Assembly: GCF_002286775.1 (NCBI RefSeq)
Contig: NZ_NSGJ01000017.1
Coordinates: forward strand, 30,034 to 94,033
Direction of reading: 5' to 3'
Source of the DNA: Myroides sp. N17-2
GTDB lineage: Bacteria; Bacteroidota; Bacteroidia; Flavobacteriales; Flavobacteriaceae
DNA length: 64,000 nt
In this document: one piece after another, positions 8,394-18,630 of the stretch
Layout: each line of letters begins with the position of its first letter
Position numbering within the stretch: position 1 is the first letter of the stretch
The notes under the pieces: model-generated
The model's database searches: none
Told to the model about the DNA's origin: nothing
Seen by the model: only the letters and a program-made list of their open reading frames with translations
Program-made: the position numbers and the translations under genes

Positions 8394-10214
8394 ATGTGTG
8401 GGATTTTAGGAAGTATCAATCTAGCATTTGGAGAGGATACATTAGAAACAATATATCATAGAGGTCCAGATAGTGGTGCTATAAAAAGCTTTACTATAGG
8501 AGATAATACTATTTATTTAGGACATCGACGATTAGCTATAGTTGAGCTAACAGAAGCAGGATATCAACCAATGAGTACAAAACAACAAGATTTTGTTATT
8601 GTATTTAATGGTGAGATCTATAATCATTTAGAATTAAGAGATAAGCTTAAAGAAATTGAGTTCAAGGGAAATTCTGATACGGAAACTATATTATATTACT
8701 TAGCTAAATTTGGTATTAAAGGTGTAAAAGACTTTAATGGAATCTTTAGTTTTTGTCTATTGGATCGAATTAATCAGAAGATATATTTGGTCAGAGATCA
8801 TTTTGGAGTTAAGCCATTATATTATTTTTTGAACGAAGCTAAAGAGTTGATGTTTTCATCTGAGATTAGACCTTTACGTCATTATAAAAGAAAGCTGACT
8901 ATTGATAAAGAGAATATAGCAGAACTACTAAAACTGAGATATAATCCTGCACCTGATACTGTATATGAAGGAATATTAAAAGTCCGCCCAGGACATATTT
9001 TAGAGTATAATCTAAAAGATAATACTTCTTCTATCTGTAACTATATTGATCCTATACAGATTACCAAAGATTATAGTTTCAGTCAAGCAGTTGATAAATA
9101 TGGACAGTTGTTTGAAGCAGCAGTGCAACGTCAATTAATGTCTGATGTAGAAATAGGAACGTTATTAAGTGGAGGTATAGATTCTGCTTTAGTAACATAC
9201 TTTGCTCAAAAACATTCAAAAAACAAGATAAAGACTTATACAGTAGGTTTTGAAGAGAATGAGTTTGCTAATGAAATAGAGGATGCACAGAAGTCCGCCG
9301 ATTTTCTAAATACAGATCACCATAATATAATAATTTCGTCTAATAACTTTAAGAAAGTCTTCGAGGAAACTTGTCGTATTGTAGAAGAACCTTTAGGAAC
9401 TACTTCAATATTGCCAATGTATTATCTAAACGAAGCTATAAGCAAAGATTTGAAAGTTGTGTTGACAGGGCAAGGGGCAGATGAGCCTTTAGGTGGATAT
9501 ACTCGCTATAAAGGTGAGATCTTAGCACATAAGTATCCTTCTTTTATGTTTCAATTAGCAGGACCAATTGCTAATTATACCAAGAAGGAGAAATGGATAA
9601 GAGCAGCCCAGTCATTATCTATTAAAGATGATATTAAACGATGGGAGAATATTTACTCTTTGTTTACAGATAAAGAGATAGCAAGTTTGATAGGAATAAA
9701 GGATAGTAAAAGTTATGATAAAATAGCGTATTACTATAATCTATTAAATTGTAAAGAGAAAAGAGGAGTTGAGGGAATGATGGCAGTGGATCTTAGAATG
9801 AATCTCGCGGATGATTTATTAATGTATACAGATAAGGTTTCTATGAATTTTACAATAGAAACAAGGGTACCTATGTTAGATACAGAATTAATACGTTTTT
9901 TAGAGTCGTTACCTTATGATTACAAGATTGCCGATGGAGAAACAAAGAAAATACATAAAGCTTTTGCAAGAGAAGTATTGCCTGAAGAGATAATAAATCG
10001 ACCTAAAAAAGGATTTATGTCTCCTACTGAAAAATGGTTTAGGGAAGAATTAGGAGAATATTACATTCAGATGATTAAAGAAAGCAATAGTACTTATTTT
10101 GAAGTTTTTAGTAAGAATGCAGTGTTAGATATATTTGAACAACATAAGAAGGGATTTAATAGAGAGAAGCAGATATTTACTTTACTATCAATGTATTATT
10201 TATTTACGGAATAA
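8394..10214 (+). CDS. asnB: Asparagine synthase (glutamine-hydrolysing) type enzyme of the polysaccharide locus
   Basis: 606 residues. Cys2 of the mature N-terminal MCGI is the nucleophile of class II glutamine amidotransferases, and YHRGPDS, NGEIYNH and SDTE are kept. The C-terminal half has the ATP-pyrophosphatase loop SGGIDS (259-264) and a GQGADEPLGGY segment. The housekeeping enzyme turns aspartate into asparagine; copies inside surface polysaccharide loci are thought to amidate a sugar acid or amino-acid substituent. Which applies here is not visible in the sequence. Its stop codon overlaps the next start (TAATG). Confidence 0.88.
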   Translation: MCGILGSINLAFGEDTLETIYHRGPDSGAIKSFTIGDNTIYLGHRRLAIVELTEAGYQPMSTKQQDFVIVFNGEIYNHLELRDKLKEIEFKGNSDTETILYYLAKFGIKGVKDFNGIFSFCLLDRINQKIYLVRDHFGVKPLYYFLNEAKELMFSSEIRPLRHYKRKLTIDKENIAELLKLRYNPAPDTVYEGILKVRPGHILEYNLKDNTSSICNYIDPIQITKDYSFSQAVDKYGQLFEAAVQRQLMSDVEIGTLLSGGIDSALVTYFAQKHSKNKIKTYTVGFEENEFANEIEDAQKSADFLNTDHHNIIISSNNFKKVFEETCRIVEEPLGTTSILPMYYLNEAISKDLKVVLTGQGADEPLGGYTRYKGEILAHKYPSFMFQLAGPIANYTKKEKWIRAAQSLSIKDDIKRWENIYSLFTDKEIASLIGIKDSKSYDKIAYYYNLLNCKEKRGVEGMMAVDLRMNLADDLLMYTDKVSMNFTIETRVPMLDTELIRFLESLPYDYKIADGETKKIHKAFAREVLPEEIINRPKKGFMSPTEKWFREELGEYYIQMIKESNSTYFEVFSKNAVLDIFEQHKKGFNREKQIFTLLSMYYLFTE

Positions 10215-11335
10215 TGAAATTAGCAATTATAACGTCAAGGTATCCAAAAGAGAATCAACCATATAATCATATGTTTGTTCATGTAAGAGCATTGTATTTC
10301 CGTTCGCAAGGAATTGACGTCACGATTTTTGTACCTGCAAAGGAGAAGAGTGTATATAACTATCAAGGGATTGATGTAGTAGAGGATGTGTCAAGTAATA
10401 TAATTTCTGTATTAGGGAAGTACGATTTGTTATACCTGCATTTACTAAATCAATATCCATTAAAGAACGGTGGTTTTAGTATATATAACGCTATTTTAAA
10501 GAATAAATATCCTGTTGCTATCTATATACATGGAACAGATGTGTTAGTGTATCCAGAGTATTTAGATGACTTTAAATGGACAGTAAAGGGGATAGTCAAG
10601 TATTTATATATAAATACTTGGAATCACTTTATGATGAATCGCTTTTTGAAGCAAATAAGTTCATCACATAAGTATTTGATAATGACTCCTTCTAAGTGGA
10701 TGAAAAATCATACAGAAAAGATATTTAAGAGGACATTCGATAAATTCTATTTTGTTCCAAATGGTATCGATACAGAGCTTTTTGATGTTCCATTTAACTT
10801 TGATAATAGGTATAAGATTGTAACTGTTAGACCTCTTTCAGATCCGAAATATGGTGTAGATATGTCTATTGAGTTAATGCGGTTTTTACCAAAGCAATTC
10901 ACTTTAGATATTTATGGTAAAGGAGAATTAAAAGCGCAGTATAATGATTTGATTAAAAAATATAAATTAGAAAACAGAGTTAGAATTATTGACGATTTTA
11001 TTGAGCGCAATGATTTGCCTAGTCTTTTTTCTAATTATGGAATCTTTAGTGCATTTACTCTGTTTGATTCACAAGGTGTTATTATGTGTGAAGCTATGGC
11101 TAGTCGTCTTTTAACAATTAGTAACGATAATTCTGCAATTAGTGAGTTTATTAAAGATGATATTGGAGGATTAGTCGAAAGCGATTATATACTTTTAGCT
11201 CAACGAATCATTAGTTTAACAAAGGATGAAACAGCGATGAGTGAAGTAGTAGCATGCGGTAGAGGGCTGATGGAAGATATTAATTGGATGAAACAAGGAG
11301 AAAAAGAACTTCTGTTGTTAAAAGATATTATATGA
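10214..11335 (+). CDS. Glycosyltransferase family 4 (GT-B fold)
   Basis: 373 residues with an N-terminal acceptor-binding half (GTDVLVYPEYL) and a C-terminal nucleotide-sugar half (PNGIDTELFD, LDIYGKGELK, SLFSNYGIFSAFTLFDSQG). The E-x7-E motif of GT4 enzymes appears as D-x7-E (FDSQGVIMCEAMA), a mild departure from consensus. It presumably adds one sugar of the repeat unit on the inner face of the membrane. It overlaps the genes on both sides by one to four bases. Confidence 0.87.
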   Translation: MKLAIITSRYPKENQPYNHMFVHVRALYFRSQGIDVTIFVPAKEKSVYNYQGIDVVEDVSSNIISVLGKYDLLYLHLLNQYPLKNGGFSIYNAILKNKYPVAIYIHGTDVLVYPEYLDDFKWTVKGIVKYLYINTWNHFMMNRFLKQISSSHKYLIMTPSKWMKNHTEKIFKRTFDKFYFVPNGIDTELFDVPFNFDNRYKIVTVRPLSDPKYGVDMSIELMRFLPKQFTLDIYGKGELKAQYNDLIKKYKLENRVRIIDDFIERNDLPSLFSNYGIFSAFTLFDSQGVIMCEAMASRLLTISNDNSAISEFIKDDIGGLVESDYILLAQRIISLTKDETAMSEVVACGRGLMEDINWMKQGEKELLLLKDII

Positions 11336-12567
11336 TAGAGGTTATGAAAAATAAGATAAAGAAGTTGGACTTGATTATTCCATATTTGTTATTCCCATTA
11401 TTGATATTTGATATGCTTAATGGGCTTTTATATGAAAATGAAATACAATTTTTTATGTCTGTCAGTCAGTTGTATAAACTTGTAATTGTATTTCTGTTTT
11501 GTTTAAGATTGACCGTCAATTCAAAAGTTTTCAAAATAATATTGTTTTATTGTTGTCTATTGTTCATTCCTACATTAGTTCAAATATTTTTTTATGAAGC
11601 AAGCCTAAGTCTTCTTTTTAATGATGCCATAAGAACTTCAAAGTATTTAATCATTATAATATCTTTTTTTTATTTTAAAGACTTCTTGTCTGATATTAAA
11701 AACAAATTCGGAATTATATTAAAGTGGATGAAGTTTTCATTTTGGGTTGTTGCATTAAATCTTTTGATTAAAATAATAGGGCTAGGGTATCCTATGTATG
11801 AAACTGGGAACATTGGAACAAGGGGATATTTTATAGCTGGAAATGAAATATCAGCTTTGCTAATCGTTCTTTCTGCTTTTATTGGTTATTACTATTTAGT
11901 TGTATTAAAGAATAGCAGAATATTTGTGTTTTATGGAGTATTAAGTTTTATTTTAGGATTATTAATAAGCTCGAAAACAGGAATGTTAGGAATTGTATTA
12001 GTTTATGGTGCAATGTTATTAAGTAACTATGATTACTCAAAAGCAATCTCAAAAGGATTATTAATTAAGGCTATAGGTGGTACTGTTAGTGTTTTTTGTT
12101 TAATAGTGTTATTTGTCTTAAATAGTTCTATTTTAGATAGGTATATAGCGTTTTGGGGTAAATTAGATTTTATGACCTTCATGTTGTCTAGTCGAAATCT
12201 ATATTTAGAAGAGATATTGATAATCATAAATGAGAATTATAGCAGTGTTGATTATCTTATAGGAGTTGGTCCTACGAAATATTATGAATTGGCTACGAAA
12301 TTTGTTGAAATTGATTTTATTGATATCTTTTTTTCTTATGGAGTAATAGGAGTATTATCTTTAGTCTACTTCTATTGGAGAATTTTAAAAGAGGCAATAA
12401 CTATAAAGAGAGATAACAGAAGTGAGTTTGTTACTTTGTCTATTGTTTTATTGTTTTTTCTCTTAATATTATCATTTTTATCGGGGCATATTCTGAATTC
12501 GGGGATTGCAGGTATCTATATAGGTTTTACCTTTGCAGTAATGTATTACAAAAAATCACATGGATAA
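11332..12567 (+). CDS. O-antigen/capsule polymerase-like membrane protein (Wzy candidate)
   Basis: 411 residues from the ATG at 11332, which overlaps the previous stop as ATGA; an upstream in-frame ATG at 11284 lies inside the glycosyltransferase gene and would add an unlikely charged N-terminus. About ten membrane helices and one larger extracytoplasmic loop (roughly 270-340) fit Wzy proteins, which join repeat units in the periplasm. Wzy sequences are poorly conserved, so the call rests on topology and on the position beside wzx and glycosyltransferases. Confidence 0.68.
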   Translation: MIEVMKNKIKKLDLIIPYLLFPLLIFDMLNGLLYENEIQFFMSVSQLYKLVIVFLFCLRLTVNSKVFKIILFYCCLLFIPTLVQIFFYEASLSLLFNDAIRTSKYLIIIISFFYFKDFLSDIKNKFGIILKWMKFSFWVVALNLLIKIIGLGYPMYETGNIGTRGYFIAGNEISALLIVLSAFIGYYYLVVLKNSRIFVFYGVLSFILGLLISSKTGMLGIVLVYGAMLLSNYDYSKAISKGLLIKAIGGTVSVFCLIVLFVLNSSILDRYIAFWGKLDFMTFMLSSRNLYLEEILIIINENYSSVDYLIGVGPTKYYELATKFVEIDFIDIFFSYGVIGVLSLVYFYWRILKEAITIKRDNRSEFVTLSIVLLFFLLILSFLSGHILNSGIAGIYIGFTFAVMYYKKSHG

Positions 12568-13825
12568 GAAGATTGTATTCTTTACTAGTAGTTTATTTTG
12601 CTTTGCTTTGCCATTGAGTACTAAGTTTGCAAATATGGCTCTATTTGCTTTTATTATTTCTATAGTTTATTATAAATTTAAAGCAAGAGAAAATAAATTA
12701 AGACTAGGCATTACTTTAAAGCAATTATTGTTTCAAACAACAGGTTTTTTAATTCTTTTATTAACCATAGGATTATTATTTACAGAGGACAGGGTTGGAG
12801 CACTAAAATTTTATGGAAGGTACTCGAGTTATCTTTTAGTGCCGGTATTTTTAAGCTTAGTAGACGTTGAAATGTTTCCTAAGATAAAGCGTAGTGGTTT
12901 CAGGGGGGTAATCATTGGAGCAACAATAAGTGGAATCTATTTGCTATGTTTTAATTTTTATAAGTACTTTAATTTTAAAGGGAGGGTAGTAGTTGAGTCA
13001 GATCTATTTGGATACAATTTTACATATCATGAATTTACAACCCCAATAAATATGCATCCTACATTCCTAGGATTATACTTAGTATTATCGTTTGTTGGAT
13101 TATGTGAATTTAGAAATTTGTTTAAGAACTATCTTAGAGTTATTATTGGAACTCTTTTAATTATAACGTTAGTTTTTTTAAATTCAAGAGTACCATTTGT
13201 TGCATTTCTTGTTTATTTAGTGATGTATTTCTGTCGTTTATTGTTAGGGGATATATCTTATAAGGTAAAAATAAAGCGTTTCCTATTGATATTTGGGGGA
13301 AGTATAACTGTAGTAATGTTGTTATTAGTGATATTAAAGAACACTTATTTTTATCAACGTTTTTCAAATCATATTATTTGGGAATTAAGTATTAACAAAG
13401 GAACTTCTTATGATGGTGTTAATGCTAATGATAGTCGACTTAGTAGATGGGTAGCAATTACAAAAAAAGGATTTGAAAAACCTATTTTTGGATATGGTTC
13501 AGGTTCAGATGATAAAATAGCGATTATTGCATATGAAGAAGAGAGATTAGAATATGCCTTGCAAAATCGTTATGGACCTCATAATCAATTTCTATCAATT
13601 TTCATTGATTTTGGTTTATTCGGTTTATTTATCTGTCTATATTATTTTGGTTACAATATATATATGGCAAGGAAACAGTATGATTTTATTGGACTGTTTT
13701 TCTTTTTGATCACTTCCTTTGCTTGTATTTTTGATTCTTTATTGTATTTGAATGCAGGAGTAATTTTCTTTGCTTTTTTTGGAAATATGTTTACAATTGA
13801 ATTGATAAAAAAAAGAGATATTTAG
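12560..13825 (+). CDS. O-antigen ligase family membrane protein (WaaL/Wzy superfamily)
   Basis: 421 residues, about ten to twelve membrane helices, and a large loop at about 270-340 containing SRLSRWVAITKKGFEKPIFGYGSG and YGPHNQFLSIFIDFG. The last motif (H-N-Q-F/xxL, G.fG) is characteristic of the Wzy_C/O-antigen ligase family. It could transfer finished polysaccharide to lipid A core, or be the polymerase with the preceding gene in the other role. It overlaps the preceding gene by 8 bases. Confidence 0.75.
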   Translation: MDKKIVFFTSSLFCFALPLSTKFANMALFAFIISIVYYKFKARENKLRLGITLKQLLFQTTGFLILLLTIGLLFTEDRVGALKFYGRYSSYLLVPVFLSLVDVEMFPKIKRSGFRGVIIGATISGIYLLCFNFYKYFNFKGRVVVESDLFGYNFTYHEFTTPINMHPTFLGLYLVLSFVGLCEFRNLFKNYLRVIIGTLLIITLVFLNSRVPFVAFLVYLVMYFCRLLLGDISYKVKIKRFLLIFGGSITVVMLLLVILKNTYFYQRFSNHIIWELSINKGTSYDGVNANDSRLSRWVAITKKGFEKPIFGYGSGSDDKIAIIAYEEERLEYALQNRYGPHNQFLSIFIDFGLFGLFICLYYFGYNIYMARKQYDFIGLFFFLITSFACIFDSLLYLNAGVIFFAFFGNMFTIELIKKRDI

Positions 13826-13826
13826 T

Positions 13827-14570
13827 ATGTTAGATAGAAAGGAAATGTTTAGGATTGATATTGATAACTTAACAATGGATGAAACCATTGATGTTATTAC
13901 TAAATCTGTTGATAATCAACAACCTATTATGCAAATCGTAGTTAATGCAGGAAAGTTGGTTAATATGCAAGATGATAAGGAATTATTGGAAAGTATACAA
14001 AATGCAGATTTAGTTAATGCTGATGGTATGGCAGTAGTATGGGCATCTAAACTTCTAGGTAAGCCGCTAAAGGAACGTGTCTCTGGAGTTGATTTATTTG
14101 TGAAGCTAGTAGAGCGCGCTTCGAAGAGAAATGAGTCAGTTTATTTGTTAGGCGCTAGTGAAGAGGTCGTTAGTAAGGTAGCAGACAAGTTTATAAGTCT
14201 ATATGGAGAAAGTATTATAGGAGGTTATAGAAATGGTTATTTTACTGAAGAAAATGAACTTTCAATTGTAAATGATATTGTTAGCAGTAAAGCTAATTAT
14301 CTGTTTGTAGCAATTAGTTCTCCAAAAAAGGAGATTTTTTTGTCAAAGTATAAAGAACAGCTTTCATCTGTAGGATTTACTATGGGAGTAGGAGGAAGTT
14401 TTGATGTTGTTTCAGGGAAGGTAAAAAGAGCACCCTTATGGGTTCAAAATTGTGGAATGGAATGGTTTTATAGGTTTCTTCAGGAACCTAAAAGAATGTG
14501 GAAGAGAAGTTTTGTTACAAATGGGAAGTTTATATTTTTAGTCATAAAAGAAAAGTTTAAAAAACAATGA
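13827..14570 (+). CDS. WecG/TagA/CpsF family glycosyltransferase
   Basis: 247 residues, the normal family size. Motifs: [47 protein letters not shown], and the C-terminal [17 protein letters not shown] plus [18 protein letters not shown]. Family members (WecG, TagA) transfer N-acetylmannosamine-type sugars to a lipid-linked first sugar, so this is a good candidate for the second transfer after the initiating transferase at 15550. Its end overlaps the next start (ATGA type). Confidence 0.9.
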   Translation: MLDRKEMFRIDIDNLTMDETIDVITKSVDNQQPIMQIVVNAGKLVNMQDDKELLESIQNADLVNADGMAVVWASKLLGKPLKERVSGVDLFVKLVERASKRNESVYLLGASEEVVSKVADKFISLYGESIIGGYRNGYFTEENELSIVNDIVSSKANYLFVAISSPKKEIFLSKYKEQLSSVGFTMGVGGSFDVVSGKVKRAPLWVQNCGMEWFYRFLQEPKRMWKRSFVTNGKFIFLVIKEKFKKQ

Positions 14571-15550
14571 AACGTATATTAATAACTGGAGCAGCTGGAT
14601 TCTTAGGATCACATTTATGTGATCGTTTTATCGCTGAGGGATATTATGTGATTGGAATGGATAATCTTATCACAGGAGATATTAAGAATATTGAACATTT
14701 GTTTCAATTAAGTAATTTTGAATTCTACCATCATGATGTGACTAAGTTTGTACACATACCTGGTAAGTTAGATTATATTCTTCATTTTGCTTCACCTGCA
14801 AGCCCTATTGACTATTTAAAAATACCAATACAGACTTTAAAAGTAGGCTCATTAGGAACACATAATCTCCTTGGATTAGCTCGAGTGAAGGGAGCTCGTA
14901 TCCTTATAGCATCTACTTCTGAGATATATGGTGATCCATTAGTACACCCACAGACTGAAGAGTATTATGGTAATGTAAATACGATAGGACCTAGAGGAGT
15001 ATATGATGAAGCGAAGCGCTTTCAGGAATCTATAACGATGGCCTACCATACCTTTCATAATGTTGAGACTAGAATCGTTCGTATCTTTAATACTTATGGA
15101 CCTCGTATGCGACTAAATGATGGACGAGTTATACCCGCATTTATTGGCCAAGCATTAAGAGGAGAAGATCTTACAGTTTTTGGAGATGGAGGACAGACGA
15201 GGTCTTTCTGCTATGTAGATGATCAAGTAGAAGGTATCTACAGACTACTATTATCAGACTATCATTTGCCTGTTAATATTGGAAATCCTGATGAAATAAC
15301 AATTCTTGATTTTGCGAAAGAGATAATAGCCCTTACAAACTCTAGTCAAAAAATTATTTACAAGGATTTACCAATAAATGACCCATTACAACGTTGTCCT
15401 AACATTGATAAGGCAAGAAATATTTTAGGTTGGGAACCTAAAGTAAACAGAAGTGTGGGAATGCAAAGAACATATGAGTATTTTAAAAACTACTCAAATG
15501 AAGATTTATTAAAAGAAGAACATAAAGATTTTTCAAAGTACATATACTAG
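14567..15550 (+). CDS. UDP-glucuronate decarboxylase-like SDR (UDP-xylose synthase type)
   Basis: A 327-residue extended SDR: Rossmann motif GAAGFLGSH at 8-16, the UXS-type segment [29 protein letters not shown], and the catalytic YDEAK. The HPQ and [11 protein letters not shown] segments separate UXS-type enzymes from 4,6-dehydratases and 4-epimerases. It would make UDP-xylose from UDP-glucuronate, so xylose or a derived pentose may be in the polysaccharide. The stop overlaps the next GTG start (TAGTG). Confidence 0.85.
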   Translation: MKRILITGAAGFLGSHLCDRFIAEGYYVIGMDNLITGDIKNIEHLFQLSNFEFYHHDVTKFVHIPGKLDYILHFASPASPIDYLKIPIQTLKVGSLGTHNLLGLARVKGARILIASTSEIYGDPLVHPQTEEYYGNVNTIGPRGVYDEAKRFQESITMAYHTFHNVETRIVRIFNTYGPRMRLNDGRVIPAFIGQALRGEDLTVFGDGGQTRSFCYVDDQVEGIYRLLLSDYHLPVNIGNPDEITILDFAKEIIALTNSSQKIIYKDLPINDPLQRCPNIDKARNILGWEPKVNRSVGMQRTYEYFKNYSNEDLLKEEHKDFSKYIY

Positions 15551-16902
15551 TGAGTAAGAATTCAGGAAGATATTCATATTTAATCAGACCATTAACTATA
15601 GCTATAGACTTAGTTGTCATTAATGCTATGGCCTTAATATCCTTTAGTAGTTTAAAGGATATGATGTATCTATTTCATATTTATATTTCGTTAGGCTGGA
15701 TAGTAGCTGCCTGGATGAGTAGCTTCTATGAGGTATTTCGATATACACGCGTTGTAAAAATAGGTGAGAAGATAGTAAAGCAGTTTGCCATTGTAATCGT
15801 GCTTTTAATGGCTTTTAATGGTATCGTAGAAGGATTTGCAGAACCTCTTGAATTGTTATTGTATTGTGTATATTCATTTGGGATCATAACCTTTGCTAAA
15901 TTTTTAATCTTCTTTTCCTTAAAATATTTCAGACGTGTGTTAGGAGGAAACTCTAGGAATATTATAATCATAGGTACCGGGAAAGAAATCACCACATTAC
16001 AAAAGCTATTTATTAAAAGGAAAGATTTAGGATATAGGATCTTAGAAACTTATGGTAGTGTTTTATGTAATGAGAAGTTTCAGGAAATAAAGGATTTTAT
16101 TCTTAATAACAAGGTCGACGAGATATATATACAGTTTTCTATCGTACAGGGAGATGATTATCATGAGCTACTTGAGCTAGCTGATAATAATTTGATTACC
16201 TTAAAGTATGTACCTACTCAGAAGCAAATTATCATTAATAATTTAAAGGTAGAATATTATGATATAATACCGATTCTACCTAGACGAGTAATCCCTTTAG
16301 ATAAACCGTATAATAAACTTTTAAAGCGATTATTTGATATTGTATTCTCATTTTTAGTGATTGTATTCATATTGTCTTGGTTGTTTCCTTTATTAGCTAT
16401 TTTGATTAAGCTAGAGTCTAAAGGACCTGTGTTTTTTAAGCAAGTCAGAACTGGGATTAATGATGAAGAGTTCGTTTGTTACAAATTTCGTTCTATGAAG
16501 ATGAATGATGATTGTGATAAACAACAGGCAACTAGGAATGATATGCGTATTACAAAAATAGGAGCGTTTATTCGAAAGATGAGCCTTGATGAGTTTCCTC
16601 AGTTTATTAATGTGTTTATAGGTGACATGTCTATTGTAGGGCCTAGACCTCATATGGTAGTTCATACCAAATTATATTCTAAGCGGGTAAATAGATTTAT
16701 GCTTAGACATTTAATTAAGCCTGGAATTACTGGGATGGCACAGACTCACGGTTACAGAGGAGAGATAGAAACTGATAGAGATATTATAAACCGTTTTAAG
16801 TATGATTTGTTCTATTTAGAGAACTGGTCTGTCTTATTAGATCTAAAGATTGTATATCTAACTGTATACAATGTTTTTAAAGGAGAAAAGAAAGCGTACT
16901 AA
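15550..16902 (+). CDS. Polyprenyl glycosylphosphotransferase initiating polysaccharide synthesis (WbaP/WcaJ family)
   Basis: 450 residues with a GTG start. Four N-terminal membrane helices (to about 125) are followed by a Rossmann-like middle domain (NIIIIGTGKE) and, after a membrane segment (about 265-290), the C-terminal catalytic domain: KRLFDIVFSF, FKQVRTG, YKFRSMK, MSLDEFPQFINVF and GDMSIVGPRPHM. These enzymes transfer a sugar-1-phosphate from a UDP-sugar to undecaprenyl phosphate, the first step of repeat-unit assembly. It is the last gene of the polysaccharide operon, just before the terminator. Confidence 0.92.
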   Translation: MSKNSGRYSYLIRPLTIAIDLVVINAMALISFSSLKDMMYLFHIYISLGWIVAAWMSSFYEVFRYTRVVKIGEKIVKQFAIVIVLLMAFNGIVEGFAEPLELLLYCVYSFGIITFAKFLIFFSLKYFRRVLGGNSRNIIIIGTGKEITTLQKLFIKRKDLGYRILETYGSVLCNEKFQEIKDFILNNKVDEIYIQFSIVQGDDYHELLELADNNLITLKYVPTQKQIIINNLKVEYYDIIPILPRRVIPLDKPYNKLLKRLFDIVFSFLVIVFILSWLFPLLAILIKLESKGPVFFKQVRTGINDEEFVCYKFRSMKMNDDCDKQQATRNDMRITKIGAFIRKMSLDEFPQFINVFIGDMSIVGPRPHMVVHTKLYSKRVNRFMLRHLIKPGITGMAQTHGYRGEIETDRDIINRFKYDLFYLENWSVLLDLKIVYLTVYNVFKGEKKAY

Positions 16903-16905
16903 TAT

Positions 16906-16937
16906 AAAGCACCTAATTATAAATTAGGTGCTTTTTT
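16906..16937 (+). terminator. Terminator closing the polysaccharide operon
   Basis: A 13-bp perfect stem (16906-16918 AAAGCACCTAATT with 16922-16934 AATTAGGTGCTTT), a 3-base loop and a T run. It starts 4 bases after the glycosylphosphotransferase stop. Confidence 0.92.
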
Positions 16938-16973
16938 ATTTGCTGTTACTTTCTTTATTGACTTATTTATATT

Positions 16974-16981
16974 TATTTTTG
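16974..16981 (+). promoter_or_regulatory. Promoter -7 box of purD
   Basis: TATTTTTG is a perfect TAnnTTTG match, 27 bases before the purD ATG and downstream of the operon terminator. A TTG lies only 13 bases upstream, closer than the usual -33 spacing. Confidence 0.55.
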
Positions 16982-17007
16982 ATGCTTAATAACAAACAAC
17001 ACAATTA

Positions 17008-18279
17008 ATGAAAATTTTACTATTAGGTTCAGGAGGACGTGAGCACGCACTTGCTTGGAAAATGCTTCAAAGTTCTAAATGTGAAGAGTTATTCGTAGGT
17101 CCTGGTAATGCTGGTACTGCGAAGATAGCGAAGAATGTAAATGTCAATCCAAATGACTTCGAGGCAGTGAAAGCTACTGTTCTAGAACTAAAGATTGATA
17201 TGGTAGTGGTAGGACCTGAAGATCCACTTGTAAAAGGGATTGTTGACTTCTTTAAGAAGGATGCACAAATAAACCATATTCCTGTTATCGGGCCATCTAT
17301 GAAAGGGGCGCAATTAGAAGGAAGTAAAGATTTCGCTAAAGAGTTTTTGTTTAAACACAATATACCTACTGCTGCATACGCTACTTTCACTAAAGATACA
17401 GTAGAGGATGGTAAGAAGTTCTTAGAGACGCTTAAAGCACCTTATGTATTGAAAGCAGATGGATTAGCTGCAGGTAAAGGAGTTGTGATCTTAGAAGACA
17501 TCAATGAAGCTAAAGCTGAACTTGAGAACATGTTAGTAGATGCTAAGTTTGGTGATGCAAGTTCTAAAGTGGTAATAGAAGAGTTTTTAGCAGGTATAGA
17601 ACTTAGTTGTTTCGTATTAACAGACGGGAAGTCTTATAAATTATTACCTACTGCTAAAGACTATAAACGCATTGGTGAGGGAGATAAAGGTTTGAATACA
17701 GGAGGTATGGGGGCAGTTTCGCCTGTTCCTTTTGCAACACCTGAGTTCTTAAAGAAAGTAGAAGATAGAGTTGTTATTCCTACTGTTAGAGGACTACAAG
17801 AAGATAAATTAGACTTTAAAGGTTTTGTCTTTATTGGTATTATTAAAGTTGGTGATGATCCTTATGTTATCGAGTATAACGTACGTATGGGAGATCCTGA
17901 GACTGAGGTGGTAATGCCAAGAGTTAAGACTGACTTAGTAGCTCTTTTTGAAGCGATAGCGAATGAGACTTTAGGTGATATGGAGATTGAACTTGACGAA
18001 CGTACAGCGACTACTGTTATGTTAGTATCAGGTGGATATCCTGAAGATTATGAAAAAGGAAAAGAGATTACAGGTATAGAAGAAGTACAAGATTCTATCG
18101 TATTCCATGCAGGAACTGCTCTTAAAGATGGAGAAGTTGTGACTAATGGAGGACGTGTATTAGCAGTGACTTCTTTTGGAAATACTTACGATGAGGCATT
18201 AAAAAAATCTTATCAAAATATAGACAAGCTAAATTTCGATAAGATTTATTTCCGTTCAGATATAGGTTTCGATTTGTAA
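17008..18279 (+). CDS. purD: Phosphoribosylamine-glycine ligase
   Basis: 423 residues, standard PurD length. It begins MKILLLGSGGREHALAWKM, carries the ATP-grasp fold (YVLKADGLAAGKGVVIL) and the PurD segment RMGDPETEVVMPR. The enzyme joins glycine to 5-phosphoribosylamine, the second step of purine synthesis. It is followed by the convergent small membrane gene at 18289. Confidence 0.97.
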   Translation: MKILLLGSGGREHALAWKMLQSSKCEELFVGPGNAGTAKIAKNVNVNPNDFEAVKATVLELKIDMVVVGPEDPLVKGIVDFFKKDAQINHIPVIGPSMKGAQLEGSKDFAKEFLFKHNIPTAAYATFTKDTVEDGKKFLETLKAPYVLKADGLAAGKGVVILEDINEAKAELENMLVDAKFGDASSKVVIEEFLAGIELSCFVLTDGKSYKLLPTAKDYKRIGEGDKGLNTGGMGAVSPVPFATPEFLKKVEDRVVIPTVRGLQEDKLDFKGFVFIGIIKVGDDPYVIEYNVRMGDPETEVVMPRVKTDLVALFEAIANETLGDMEIELDERTATTVMLVSGGYPEDYEKGKEITGIEEVQDSIVFHAGTALKDGEVVTNGGRVLAVTSFGNTYDEALKKSYQNIDKLNFDKIYFRSDIGFDL

Positions 18280-18288
18280 AAATCGGAA

Positions 18289-18519
18289 CTATTTTAAAAA
18301 TGAGTGGGCTGTAGTATCTTGGTTATCTTCATTATTTGCCTTGAACATTTTTAGTTGTTTCAACCAAAAAATGAAACAGTAGCAAGTAATAAGGATAAAT
18401 ACCCAAGTAATGATATTAGCAGTCCACCAATTTGTTAATTCTAATTTTGCAAAAAGATCCATTGGAATAAATAGAACTTTTTCAAATAGGAATCCTAAAC
18501 CAAGAAAAAATGAAGTCAT
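18289..18519 (-). CDS. Small conserved flavobacterial membrane protein (DUF6341-like)
   Basis: 76 residues with two hydrophobic segments (about 4-20 and 32-54), then a short polar Asn/Asp-rich tail. The position, next to purD and divergent from the DUF6427-like gene, matches the usual flavobacterial arrangement I associate with the DUF6341 family. Function is unknown and the family name is from memory. Confidence 0.65.
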   Translation of the reverse strand: MTSFFLGLGFLFEKVLFIPMDLFAKLELTNWWTANIITWVFILITCYCFIFWLKQLKMFKANNEDNQDTTAHSFLK

Positions 18520-18630
18520 CGTACTTTATTTTAAATTAAATAAAACTATTTTATCAATCCGTTACTAAAGATATCCTACTTTTAAAAAGTGAGAATAGCT
18601 TAAGTATGTACAAAAATATAAAATATATAA

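Noticed and set aside
11284..11331. Upstream in-frame ATG of the Wzy-like gene
   Set aside because: It lies inside the preceding glycosyltransferase gene and would add a charged segment before the first membrane helix; ATG at 11332 overlaps the stop as is usual in this operon.
5377..16902. Search for rfbA and rfbB in the polysaccharide operon
   Set aside because: No nucleotidyltransferase or 4,6-dehydratase is present there; the SDR at 14567 is of UDP-glucuronate decarboxylase type.
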